From contig NZ_RDSM01000004.1 in the NCBI RefSeq assembly GCF_004115155.1, forward strand, positions 1-64,000: 64,000 bases of DNA, written 5' to 3'. Below the pieces are notes generated by a model that was not told the origin of the DNA, made no database searches, and worked only from the letters and a program-made list of their open reading frames with translations. The first letter of the stretch is position 1. Each line of letters starts with the position of its first letter. Shown here piece by piece: positions 7,421 through 15,673 of this stretch. The position numbers and the translations under genes were made by a program. Source of the DNA: Granulicella sibirica. Its GTDB lineage: Bacteria; Acidobacteriota; Terriglobia; Terriglobales; Acidobacteriaceae.

Positions 7421-7915
7421 ATGGCGATGGTGAGTTTGCAAACGGCGGCGGAACGCGACGCGGAGCATGCGGCTGCGGCGGCTGGCGAAAAGAAGGATCC
7501 GCTTGCGGGGATGACCGTATTAACCGCAGAAGGACAGACGCCGGGGCAGAAGGGCATCCAGGTCACGCTGAAGGCGTTGAAGCGGATTCGGAATGCGATG
7601 GCGAAGGAGAACGTGTCGCCGGAGATGGGTGGATTGCGGGTTGGGATTACGGGCGGGGGATGCTCGGGGCTGAGCTACAACATCCGCTTCGACTCCCAGC
7701 CGCGCGAGCGGGATCGTGTGTATAGCTTCGATCAGGCTCCGCTTGGCATTGACGACGGCTCGCCGAACATTCGCATCTTCGTCGATCCGAAGAGCTTCAT
7801 CTATCTGCATGGGATGGTGCTGGATTTCGAAGAGACCATCATGCGGCAGGGGTTCAACTTTATCAATCCGAACTCGACGAAGAGCTGTGGGTGTGGGTCT
7901 AGCTTTTCTTCTTAG
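7421..7915 (+). CDS. iscA: A-type iron-sulfur carrier protein IscA/HesB family
   Basis: About 164 residues from the ATG at 7421, which follows GGAGGG; a GTG 18 bases earlier is inside that site. The A-type core begins at about residue 44 (IQVTLKALKRI) and shows the three cluster cysteines: GGGCSGLSY and the C-terminal SCGCGSSF. It carries an N-terminal extension of roughly 45 residues, rich in A, E and K, that IscA of E. coli lacks. It transfers clusters to target enzymes. Its end overlaps the end of the convergent DUF72 gene by 4 bases. Confidence 0.9.
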   Translation: MAMVSLQTAAERDAEHAAAAAGEKKDPLAGMTVLTAEGQTPGQKGIQVTLKALKRIRNAMAKENVSPEMGGLRVGITGGGCSGLSYNIRFDSQPRERDRVYSFDQAPLGIDDGSPNIRIFVDPKSFIYLHGMVLDFEETIMRQGFNFINPNSTKSCGCGSSFSS

Positions 7916-8706
7916 TTTCGGCTCGGGGAAGTGGTTTGAAAGGGCGTGGCTTCGGCTGCGCCCTTTCTCTTTTTTGGCGTCAGGAGACGTTGCAGGTCGA
8001 GAGCGTTTGTGAAGGCATGGCCGAGAGCGGTGTTATCGAAGATGACCCAGACTTCGGTATCAGAAGAAAGCTCGGCGATGCGTTTGGCGAGGGTCGCGAG
8101 GTACGCCGGCTCGTAGTTTGAGTAGTAGGTGCGGGGTGAGCCGTGGAGGCGGAAGTAAGCCAGGCCAGACCAGCCTCCTGGGGTTGGTGGTTCTGCGGGA
8201 TTGGCGTTGGGCTGGCGGGGTGGGTCGGCGGCTACGCGGGCGATGCGATGGTGGGTGAGGAGTTCGTCTGCATCGCGGGTGAACCAGGTGGCGTGGCGCG
8301 GTTCGAAGGCTATTTGGCCAAGAAAGCGGTCGCGGAGAGCCTCGAAGAACTCGGCTGCGGGGCAATCTTCGAAGCGGAGACTTGGCGGGAGTTGGACGAG
8401 GACGGGGCCGAGTTTTTCGCCAAGGGCGGCTGCCTCCAGGGCGAATGCGTCGAGGGCTCCTGGTGGGACGGTGAGCTTCGCTGTGTGGGTGATGGCTTTC
8501 GGGAATTTGACGGAGAAGCGGAAGGTGCCTGGCGTGGAGGCGGCCCAGCGTTGCCACGTCGTGAGGCGGTGGGGCTTGTAGAAGCTGGAATTGATTTCGA
8601 CACAGTTGAGGACGTGCGCGTAGCGTTCGAGATGCGTGCCGGGAGCCGGGGCACCAGCTGCGTGGTCGCGGGGGATGGTCCAGCCGGCGGTTCCAATGCG
8701 GGGCAT
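7912..8706 (-). CDS. DUF72 family protein (YecE-like), copy 1
   Basis: A 264-residue DUF72 protein with a TIM-barrel-like fold of unknown activity. Family marks are the N-terminal IGTAGWTIPRD, NCVEINSSFYKP, FRFSVKFPKAITH, LVQLPPSLRF, IAFEPRHATWF and the C-terminal WVIFDNTALGHAFTNAL. It runs against the isc genes, ending inside the iscA stop, and is divergent from hscB with only 38 bp between starts. A second DUF72 gene is found at 50995. Its position inside the isc cluster is unusual. Confidence 0.88.
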   Translation of the reverse strand: MPRIGTAGWTIPRDHAAGAPAPGTHLERYAHVLNCVEINSSFYKPHRLTTWQRWAASTPGTFRFSVKFPKAITHTAKLTVPPGALDAFALEAAALGEKLGPVLVQLPPSLRFEDCPAAEFFEALRDRFLGQIAFEPRHATWFTRDADELLTHHRIARVAADPPRQPNANPAEPPTPGGWSGLAYFRLHGSPRTYYSNYEPAYLATLAKRIAELSSDTEVWVIFDNTALGHAFTNALDLQRLLTPKKRKGAAEATPFQTTSPSRN

Positions 8707-8744
8707 AGAAGTTCGATGCGGCTGGCGGGACTTAGAATGACGAT

Positions 8745-9356
8745 ATGGATTACTTCGAGTTTTTTTCGTTGCCGCGGAAGTTAGTCATCGATGTTCCGGC
8801 TCTGGAGAAGCAGTTCTATGTGATGAGCAGGCGCCTGCATCCGGACCGGTTCGCGGCGAAGCCGGTGGAGGAGCAGGAGGCGGCGCTGGCGCAGGCTTCG
8901 CTGTTGAACGATGCTTATCGCGCGTTGAAGGATCCGATCGCACGGACGGAGTACCTGCTGAAGCTTGAAGGGGTGGAGCTTGAGGAGCAGTCGCAACGGG
9001 CGACGGATGCGGCGAGGGCTTCAGGGACCGCGAAGAAGCAGTTGATTCCTCCGGAGCTGTTGGAGGAGGTCTTCGAGCTGAATATGCAACTGCAGGAGAT
9101 GCGTATGGCGAAGGAGATGGGAGACGACGAAGATCCCCAGCTTCGCAAGGATCTGCTTGCGGCTCAGATGAACTTCGAAGGGATGCTTGCGGGAATCTCG
9201 GATGAACTTGAAGGTTTGTGGAGAGAGTGGGACAGGGCCGTCGACGCGGGAGATCGTTCGGTACTGGATGCGGCGAAGGCGGCGATGGTGGTTCTGCTGA
9301 ACCGGCGGAGTTATGTGAGGAACTTAGTGCGGGATGTGGGAGAAGCGCTCGGCTAG
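8745..9356 (+). CDS. hscB: Fe-S protein assembly co-chaperone HscB
   Basis: A 203-residue J-domain protein. The J domain is at the N-terminus with the HPDR variant of the HPD motif (HPDRF, residues 32-36) and LNDAYRALKDPIARTEYLL, the HscB signature. The C-terminal helical region (about 100-200) binds IscU. HscB delivers IscU to HscA and stimulates its ATPase. Its partner hscA lies 6.3 kb downstream rather than next to it. Confidence 0.92.
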   Translation: MDYFEFFSLPRKLVIDVPALEKQFYVMSRRLHPDRFAAKPVEEQEAALAQASLLNDAYRALKDPIARTEYLLKLEGVELEEQSQRATDAARASGTAKKQLIPPELLEEVFELNMQLQEMRMAKEMGDDEDPQLRKDLLAAQMNFEGMLAGISDELEGLWREWDRAVDAGDRSVLDAAKAAMVVLLNRRSYVRNLVRDVGEALG

Positions 9357-9822
9357 AAGGCGCTGTGCCTGCTGCCTAAGTGTGTAGCCGGAAAAGCTGG
9401 GGTATACTGCAGCCATGCTTCCCGACGCGATTGCAGCTATCAGCCTTCCCTCAAATGCAGGGATTGGTGTGCGCGCAGGCGGCGTGGGTGGGCGTTCAGG
9501 GCTGTGTCGAGTAACCGGGAAGCTCCTCGGACGGCGTGAGCTGGCGCAGCTTTTGCCCCGATCGAGTGCCCTCGGGATCCAGGAAAGAAGTTGGCGCAAT
9601 TTCTCCTAGCCTGTCGGCTGTTGTGGAACGACTGATCTTCTGATCCGTGGCTTCGCTGCTCGTCTGATGCGTGCTGAAGGAAAGCCCAGCTAGAAACTTT
9701 AGATATCTTCGATCGTCTTCAGCTCACTTTGCAGGTATTTTCTCGAGGCTTTTCGCAAGCCCCTCCGACGTATCGGTGAAGTATTGCAGATGCTCCCCTA
9801 TTTCTCTCCTGGAGGCAACACT
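9357..9822. other. Intergenic region, no supported gene
   Basis: 466 bp between hscB and the receptor gene. A possible -10 (TATACT at about 9403) lies before a 64-codon ORF that has no ribosome binding site and no family likeness. Nothing else convincing is seen; a promoter for the receptor gene is expected in the second half, which is more AT-rich (about 9690-9760). Confidence 0.5.
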
Positions 9823-12780
9823 GTGCACACTTTGATTCGCCGGTTTACATTTTCCGCGACGTTGCTTGGGACGTTCATTCTTTTTGCTGGTGGCAGCACG
9901 CCTGGGTTTTCTCAGTCGCAATCGATCAACGGCACGATTCGCGGGATTGTGACAGACGCCTCGGGTGGGTTGATTGCAAATGCAACGATTACGATTACGA
10001 ATCTCGACACGGGATATCACGTGACGGTGCAGAGCTCGGATGCCGGGGTTTATATCGCGGCCTCGCTGCCGATCGGGACCTATTCGGTGAAGGCGGAGGC
10101 GCAGGGGTTCGCGGCGGTGACGCAGAGTGGGATTCACCTGGACGCGGGTACGAGTGCGACGGTGGATGAGAAGCTGAATGCTGGCTCGGTTGCCACCGTT
10201 GTCGAGGTGACGAGTGATGCGCCGATCATTGAGCCGGCGCGGTTCGACATGGGGCGGACGATCTCAGTGGAGGAGACGCAGAACCTGCCGTTGACCTCGA
10301 GGAATCCTTATAACTTCATCTTGTTTCAGCCTGGGGTGAGTGGGCATCCGAATCCGGAGAACGGGATTCCTCGGACGGTGAACACGAACGGGTTGGTGGA
10401 TCGAGTGAACTACCAGCTTGACGGGATGGTGGACACTGAAACTGACCGCTATGGGCTACGGCTGTTCGCTATCTCGGACTCGTATGTGCGGGAGGTGCAG
10501 ACGATCTCTAACTCGGCGGCTCCGGAGTTTGGGAATACGGCTGGGATCGTCTACAACGTCATTTCGAATTCCGGTACGAACAAAGTGCATGGGCAGGCGC
10601 AATATATCTGGCGGCCCAAGGCGGCGAGCTCGTGCCCGCTGCTGCAGAACTGCGATCTTACGGCTGTGGGTGGGAAGGTGAAGCCGGACCTGCATGTGGA
10701 TGATTTTGTCGGCAACCTCGGCGGGCCGGTGGTGAAGGATCGGTTCTTTCTGTTTGGGGCTTATGAGCATTTGAAGAGGGCGAATCCTACTGCGAACACG
10801 ATCAATGTGGCGACGCAACAGGCTTTGATCGCTACTGGTGTGAGCGCTTCGGATTTCAACACGGCTCCGCAGGTGCAGAGGACGCAGTGGGTGGATGTGC
10901 GTGGGGATTTCATCATCAACAAGAAGAACTCGGCGTTTATTCGGTATAACTACTTCCGGAATAACTATCCGTTCAATACAAATGTGGGCGGGACGTTCGC
11001 GATCAGTTCGGCTTCGGATTTTCAGGACCGGGCGCATATCATCGGGGCGCAGGTAATTACAACGTTCACCGCCAACCTGCTGAATGAGTTTCGTGGGTCG
11101 ATCCCTTACCGGAATGAGCACCATGTGCCGGATGCTCTGACAGGGCCAGGGCCGGCGATTTCGATTGCCGCTTCGGGGAGCTTTACGGCGGCTACGTTCG
11201 GAGGGCCAGCGGTGAATGGTTCGGGGGATAAGTACCAGGAGAAGATTCCGTCGTTCAACGACAACGTCACGCTGATCCATGGAGCGCATACCTATAAGGT
11301 GGGGTTTGGCTTTCAGAAGAACAACGATACGCAACTCGCGGATATCTTTACGCAGTTCAACTTCGCTTCTGTTGCGCAGTACATCAGCGCGAAGAGTGGC
11401 GCAACTCCGACGGCGTACTCGAGTGTGCAGGCTTCGATCGGACAGCCGGGTGCGGCGTATCACTCGGTGTTCTTCGACCTGTTCGCGCAGGATACTTGGC
11501 AGTTGCGGCGCGACCTGCTGGTGAGCTATGGGCTGCGGTATGACCAGTATCGGGCGCCTACGCCGCCGGCGGGTGAGCCGTTCAGCTACACGCAGAGCTT
11601 CCGGACCCCTGAGGCTAACTTCGCTCCTCGACTTGGGATTGCTTACTCGCCGATTCCTACGACCGTGATTCGGTTGAACGCGGGAATCTTCTACGAGTCG
11701 ACTCCGACGAACACCTGGTATAACCCGCTCTATAACAATGGTGCCGCGGGGACGGGGTCGTTTATTGCTACGGTTTCGGGTGGTGGCGCTTGCTCGCCGA
11801 GCTTCCCCAATACACCGCAGACGGTGGCGGCGAATTGCCTTCCGACGCAGAGTATCTATGCGCTGACGCCGCAGTTCAAGAATGAATATGTCTGGAATGC
11901 GAACCTGCAGGTGGCTCAGCAGCTCACATCGAATGATCAGTTGACGCTTGGCTACACGATGACGAATGGGCGAAACTTTCAGTTTCTTCGGAATCTCAAC
12001 CTGATCAATCCGACAAGTTTTCTTGCGGATGGGCGCCCGGTGTTCTCGACCACGGTTTCGGCGGCCACGCGGCTCGATCCGCGGTTCAATAACATCACGC
12101 TGATCGATACAGGATCGAATACGAGTTACAACGCGCTGACTGCGACCTATGAGCACAGGCTTTCGGCTGGGCTTACGACGAGTGCCTCTTATACGTGGTC
12201 ACACTCGATCTCCGATACCCCGGAGGCGAACTCGTATGAGTTCTCGAATGCGATCGAAGACCCGACGAACCGGAAGCGGGATCGGGGGCCGAGCAGCGTG
12301 AATCGTCCGAACTCGATGACGATCAGCGCGGTGTATACGCCGAAGACGAAATTTGAAAACAAGTATGTCAACGGGATCTTTACGAATAACAACTTTGCGT
12401 TTCTCGGAAACTTTACTTCCGGCGATGAGCAGAATATTACCGTCAGCCCGCATTTGAACAACGACAGCCTTTCGAGCAGTCGTCCTTTGTTTGTCGGACG
12501 GAACTCGGTGCGGGCTCCTAAGATCGCGCAGGCCGATCTGCGGTATACGCGGACGTTCGCGACGATCAAGGAACGGTTTTCGCCGAAGCTTCTGATCGAG
12601 GGAAATAACATTCTGAATCATACAAATGTGACCTCGATCAATACGACGGCTACTGTTGTCACTGCGGCGAATAGTCCTTTGGGGCCGATTGGCACGGTGA
12701 CGGCGCAGCCTTCGTTTGCGCCTACGAGCAGTGTGCTTGAGGCGAGGATTCTGCAGTTTGGGTTGAAGATAGACTTCTAG
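9823..12780 (+). CDS. TonB-dependent-receptor-like outer membrane protein with carboxypeptidase-regulatory-like domain
   Basis: About 985 residues from a GTG at 9823, chosen because GGAGG lies 7 bases upstream. It has a signal peptide ending FSQSQ, a carboxypeptidase-regulatory-like beta domain (about residues 35-115, NGTIRGIVTDASGGLIANATITITN), a plug-like region with LPLTSRNPYNFILFQPGVSG, then a long beta barrel ending in aromatic Phe (LKIDF). This Oar-type architecture is highly expanded in Terriglobia and is thought to bind or import large polymers or glycans, but the ligand is unknown. No TonB box is obvious. The downstream lyase gene starts 1 bp after its stop, so the two are almost certainly cotranscribed. 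Confidence 0.88.
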   Translation: MHTLIRRFTFSATLLGTFILFAGGSTPGFSQSQSINGTIRGIVTDASGGLIANATITITNLDTGYHVTVQSSDAGVYIAASLPIGTYSVKAEAQGFAAVTQSGIHLDAGTSATVDEKLNAGSVATVVEVTSDAPIIEPARFDMGRTISVEETQNLPLTSRNPYNFILFQPGVSGHPNPENGIPRTVNTNGLVDRVNYQLDGMVDTETDRYGLRLFAISDSYVREVQTISNSAAPEFGNTAGIVYNVISNSGTNKVHGQAQYIWRPKAASSCPLLQNCDLTAVGGKVKPDLHVDDFVGNLGGPVVKDRFFLFGAYEHLKRANPTANTINVATQQALIATGVSASDFNTAPQVQRTQWVDVRGDFIINKKNSAFIRYNYFRNNYPFNTNVGGTFAISSASDFQDRAHIIGAQVITTFTANLLNEFRGSIPYRNEHHVPDALTGPGPAISIAASGSFTAATFGGPAVNGSGDKYQEKIPSFNDNVTLIHGAHTYKVGFGFQKNNDTQLADIFTQFNFASVAQYISAKSGATPTAYSSVQASIGQPGAAYHSVFFDLFAQDTWQLRRDLLVSYGLRYDQYRAPTPPAGEPFSYTQSFRTPEANFAPRLGIAYSPIPTTVIRLNAGIFYESTPTNTWYNPLYNNGAAGTGSFIATVSGGGACSPSFPNTPQTVAANCLPTQSIYALTPQFKNEYVWNANLQVAQQLTSNDQLTLGYTMTNGRNFQFLRNLNLINPTSFLADGRPVFSTTVSAATRLDPRFNNITLIDTGSNTSYNALTATYEHRLSAGLTTSASYTWSHSISDTPEANSYEFSNAIEDPTNRKRDRGPSSVNRPNSMTISAVYTPKTKFENKYVNGIFTNNNFAFLGNFTSGDEQNITVSPHLNNDSLSSSRPLFVGRNSVRAPKIAQADLRYTRTFATIKERFSPKLLIEGNNILNHTNVTSINTTATVVTAANSPLGPIGTVTAQPSFAPTSSVLEARILQFGLKIDF

Positions 12781-12781
12781 C

Positions 12782-14284
12782 ATGGCTGAAGAAACGAAGG
12801 GGTTGAGCGGGTCGAAGACAAAGTCGGTGTTTCCGGCTCCGACGTATCGAACTGCGGTGTTGGCGCGCGTGTTCAAGGATGCGCAGAAGCACTTTGTCGA
12901 TCCGCTTCTGGCGATCCAGTATGCGCATACGCTGATGCTCGGGCGGCAGGGGATCATGCGGGCTCCGGACGTGGCGGCTTGTCTGCGGGCGCTCGATGCA
13001 CTCGATCTGGAGGAGATACGCACGGCGAAGTACGACGGTAGCTTTGAGGATTTGTTCTTCTTCATGGAGAGCAGGCTCGCGGCATTGTGTGGCCCCGACA
13101 ATGCGGGGCGGATGCATACGGCGCGGAGCCGGAACGATATCGACCTGACGATGTACCGGATGGTGCTGCGGGATCTTCTAGCCAGGGTTGTCGGGGAGGT
13201 GATTGCGTTGAGGCGGGTATTGGTTGATCTGGCGTGGGAGCATAGGGCGAGCCTGATGCCGGCCTATACGCATAATCAGCCGGCACAGCCTACGACGCTT
13301 GGGCACTACCTGATGGCGATGATCGAGTGCCTGGAGCGGGATACGGCTCGGCTGAAGTCGGCCTATGGGCGGGTGAACCAGTGTCCACTGGGAGCGTGTG
13401 CGATTACGACGACGGGGTTTCCGATCGATCGAAAGCTTACGGCGGATTTGCTTGGGTTCGACGCGCTGCAGGTGAATTCGTATGGGGCGATCGCGGCTGT
13501 CGATTACCTGACGGAGAGTTGTTCGGTTGTGGCTGTCTGCATGCTGAACCTGGGACGGTTTGCGCAGGACCTGCTGCTTTGGAGTACGGCCGAGTTCAAC
13601 TATCTGAGGTTGAGCGATGGGTACGTGCAGATTTCGAGCATCATGCCGCAGAAGAGGAATCCGGTGCCGCTCGAGCATGTGCGGGTGCTGGCGAGCCGGG
13701 CTATGACGCAGGCGCAGGCGGTGCTTGGGAGCCTGCACAATACGCCGTTCGCGGATATGAACGACGCGGAGGATGATCTGCAGCCACTGGTGTATACGGC
13801 GTTTGAGGACGCACTGCGAAGTCTCGAACTGCTCAGTGGAGTGCTGGGTGAGGTGGACTGGAATACGGATCGAATGGCCGCCGCGGCTCAGGGTAGTTTC
13901 CTGACGGTGACGGAACTGGCGGATACGCTGGTTCGGGAGACTGGGATGAGCTTCCGGGCAGCGCATGAGATTGTGTCGGAGGCGGTGAAGGAGCTGGCTT
14001 CAGGGTATGATCCGACGCGGATGGCGGCTGCGGTTGAGAGGCTTTTGCCTGCCGATGCGAACGTGGACGTGGGGGTGTTGCTGAAGGCTCTGGATGCTGG
14101 GAATTTTGTGAAGGTGAGGATAGTTCCGGGTGGGCCGGGGATGGAGGCACTGGAGCCGGAGATTTTGCGGGCGAAGAACGCGGTTGCGGGGGATGTGGAG
14201 TGGTTAGGCGAGGCTGGGGGGAGATTGGTGAGTGCGCGGGCGAGGATGCGGGCTGGGGTGGATGGGGTGGTGGGTCTGGGTTGA
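12782..14284 (+). CDS. Argininosuccinate lyase-like enzyme (fumarase/aspartase superfamily)
   Basis: A 500-residue superfamily member. Visible motifs are MHTARSRNDID (family HTGRSRND), TLGHYLMA, CPLGACAITTTGFPIDR and the signature SSIMPQKRNPVPLEHVR around the catalytic serine loop; ELADTLVRETGMSFRAAHEIV matches the ArgH C-terminal region. The usual LWGGRF start of ArgH is missing, and HTAR replaces HTGR. It could be true ArgH (arginine plus fumarate from argininosuccinate) or a C-N lyase on a related substrate. The position, 1 bp after an outer membrane receptor and away from other arg genes, argues for a paralog. The superfamily is certain, the substrate is not. Confidence 0.75.
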   Translation: MAEETKGLSGSKTKSVFPAPTYRTAVLARVFKDAQKHFVDPLLAIQYAHTLMLGRQGIMRAPDVAACLRALDALDLEEIRTAKYDGSFEDLFFFMESRLAALCGPDNAGRMHTARSRNDIDLTMYRMVLRDLLARVVGEVIALRRVLVDLAWEHRASLMPAYTHNQPAQPTTLGHYLMAMIECLERDTARLKSAYGRVNQCPLGACAITTTGFPIDRKLTADLLGFDALQVNSYGAIAAVDYLTESCSVVAVCMLNLGRFAQDLLLWSTAEFNYLRLSDGYVQISSIMPQKRNPVPLEHVRVLASRAMTQAQAVLGSLHNTPFADMNDAEDDLQPLVYTAFEDALRSLELLSGVLGEVDWNTDRMAAAAQGSFLTVTELADTLVRETGMSFRAAHEIVSEAVKELASGYDPTRMAAAVERLLPADANVDVGVLLKALDAGNFVKVRIVPGGPGMEALEPEILRAKNAVAGDVEWLGEAGGRLVSARARMRAGVDGVVGLG

Positions 14285-14349
14285 GCCGTGGACTATCCCT
14301 GGGAATGAGAGCTTGGTCACAAAGACGAAGCGGTTGGGCCTCTTACGTT

Positions 14350-14394
14350 CCCACCTCAGCCGACGGTGAGGCTGTCGGCGAAGATGGGGCACCC
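14350..14394. repeat. 45-bp palindromic dispersed repeat, copy A
   Basis: Begins CCCACCTCAGCCGAC and ends GCACCC. The two arms are imperfect inverted repeats around a 9-base loop. The same 45-bp unit is found at 15049 and, inside alaS, at 58665. Confidence 0.85.
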
Positions 14395-14430
14395 TCCTTG
14401 TCGTGGGCTCGGATAGCAAGGAGCACTAAA

Positions 14431-14485
14431 ACTGCAGACGCAGATTCCCTTCGGAAGGACAACTAGAGGGCAACGGCAAATGCAA
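14431..14485. repeat. Second dispersed repeat, copy 1
   Basis: ACTGCAGACGCAGATTCCCT, then a CGGAA-rich spacer, GACAAC and GGCAACGGCAAATGCAAG. A similar unit with small indels is at 56501-56565. It lies about 36 bp after palindrome copy A and overlaps the space before the DinB-like gene end. Confidence 0.7.
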
Positions 14486-14502
14486 GATGAGCCGGGTTGG
14501 AG

Positions 14503-14991
14503 CTATGGCCTGATGAGGGCTTCGAGTTGCTGGAGGTGGTTGATGTCGTGGCCTGCGATGGTTTCGAGGACGTTCTGGAAGGTGATGTCGCCGCGTTCGG
14601 GATGGTGGGCGGGACGGGTGCGGTCTTCCGGGGTGATCGTTGTGAGGAGATTGAGATTCCAGGCACGGGCCGCGGTGAAGAGGGCCAGGGCGCTCGGGGT
14701 GTCGTAGGCGGCGTAGCGGGTGGACCAGGCGGTTTGGTCGAAGGGCTGGATTGTGTTTGGGGTTTCGGTTGGGGCGGCGAGGATCTGGCGGAGGCGGAAG
14801 GAGAAGGCTAGTTCGCAGTCGGCGAGGTGGGCGAGGATTTCGCGGGGGCTCCACTTGCCGGGTGCGTGGGGGGCTTCGAGCTGCTCGGGGGTGAGGGAGC
14901 AGGCGAGGGTGTTGAGGCGAGCGGCGGTGGTGGCGAGGATGGGGTCGGGGGACTGGCCGGCGAGCTGGGCAGAGTAGGGGTTCTTTTCCAT
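14503..14991 (-). CDS. DinB-like family protein
   Basis: A 162-residue helical-bundle protein of the DinB/YfiT-like superfamily. The helix LEAPHAPGKWSPREILAHLADCELAFSFRLRQ carries the typical W-S-x-x-E-x-x-x-H-x-x-D motif, and the second metal-site region is TIAGHDINHLQQLEAL. Members are metal-binding proteins, often thiol-dependent transferases or of unknown function. The codons for this protein are extremely GC-rich. It lies between the two palindromic repeats A and B. Confidence 0.8.
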   Translation of the reverse strand: MEKNPYSAQLAGQSPDPILATTAARLNTLACSLTPEQLEAPHAPGKWSPREILAHLADCELAFSFRLRQILAAPTETPNTIQPFDQTAWSTRYAAYDTPSALALFTAARAWNLNLLTTITPEDRTRPAHHPERGDITFQNVLETIAGHDINHLQQLEALIRP

Positions 14992-15048
14992 GGGGCCACG
15001 GTATCACGATGGGTGTGACTTCATGGGGAGACGGGGAGGTATGGGTCT

Positions 15049-15093
15049 CCCACCTTAGCCGAGGGTGAGACTGTCGGCGAAGATGGGGAACCC
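15049..15093. repeat. 45-bp palindromic dispersed repeat, copy B
   Basis: Same unit as copy A with a few substitutions: CCCACCTTAGCCGAGGGTGA at the left, then CTGTCGGCGAAGATGGGG at the right. It sits between the ends and starts of two minus-strand genes (VOC and DinB-like). Confidence 0.85.
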
Positions 15094-15119
15094 GCGACCC
15101 GGGTCGTGAACAAGAGCAG

Positions 15120-15536
15120 CTAGGAGGCTGCGGGCCAGGGGTCGTATTCGCCTATTGCCCAGAGGTGGCCCTCGGGATCGCGGATGGTGAAGGCGGCTCC
15201 GCCGTAGGACATCTGCTCGAGGGGCTTGACGATGGTGGCTCCGGCGGCTACGGCCTGGGCGAAGAGGGCGGCGGCGTCTTTGACGAGGACGTAGGGGGCC
15301 TGGGTTTCGGCGAGGTCGATTTCGTCGGGCTGCTTGACGAGGTGGGCGAACTCGCCCTGACCGCTGTAGGAGCCGATCATGATCATGCCGTCGCCTAGGG
15401 TGAGTTCGGCGTGGGCTACGGTGTTGTTCGGGCCTTCGTAGACGGCTTTCTTCTTGAAGCCGAGGGCTGCTTCGAGGAAGGCGATGGCGGCGTGCGCGTC
15501 GCGATAGCGGAGGGACGGGATGATGGTGCTTGGCAT
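15120..15536 (-). CDS. VOC-fold (glyoxalase/bleomycin resistance-like) protein
   Basis: About 138 residues from the ATG at 15536, which has AAAGGAG upstream; the upstream in-frame ATG at 15614 has no such site. Two beta-alpha-beta-beta-beta modules are seen: IPSLRYRDAHAAIAFLEAALGFKKK, and PYVLVKDAAALFAQAVAAGA to FTIRDPEGHLWAIGEYDP. This form (often called PhnB-like or glyoxalase family) is common and functionally diverse; the substrate is unknown. Confidence 0.85.
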   Translation of the reverse strand: MPSTIIPSLRYRDAHAAIAFLEAALGFKKKAVYEGPNNTVAHAELTLGDGMIMIGSYSGQGEFAHLVKQPDEIDLAETQAPYVLVKDAAALFAQAVAAGATIVKPLEQMSYGGAAFTIRDPEGHLWAIGEYDPWPAAS

Positions 15537-15673
15537 GGGGCTCCTTTGAGCGAGTCCGCGCTGGCTAACCTGCATCCCATTAGAGCGGCCCGGTTCAGGG
15601 GGATTGTAGGACAATAGAAGAGATGATCCAAGGCTGATTTTGTTGGGCCGTGGGCGACGGAAGGTTTCTGATT

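Noticed and set aside
9415..9609. 64-codon ORF downstream of hscB
   Set aside because: No ribosome binding site, odd composition, no family likeness.
10456..12156. 566-codon minus-strand ORF antisense to the receptor gene
   Set aside because: Arg-rich shadow frame of a high-GC gene without start signal or family motifs.
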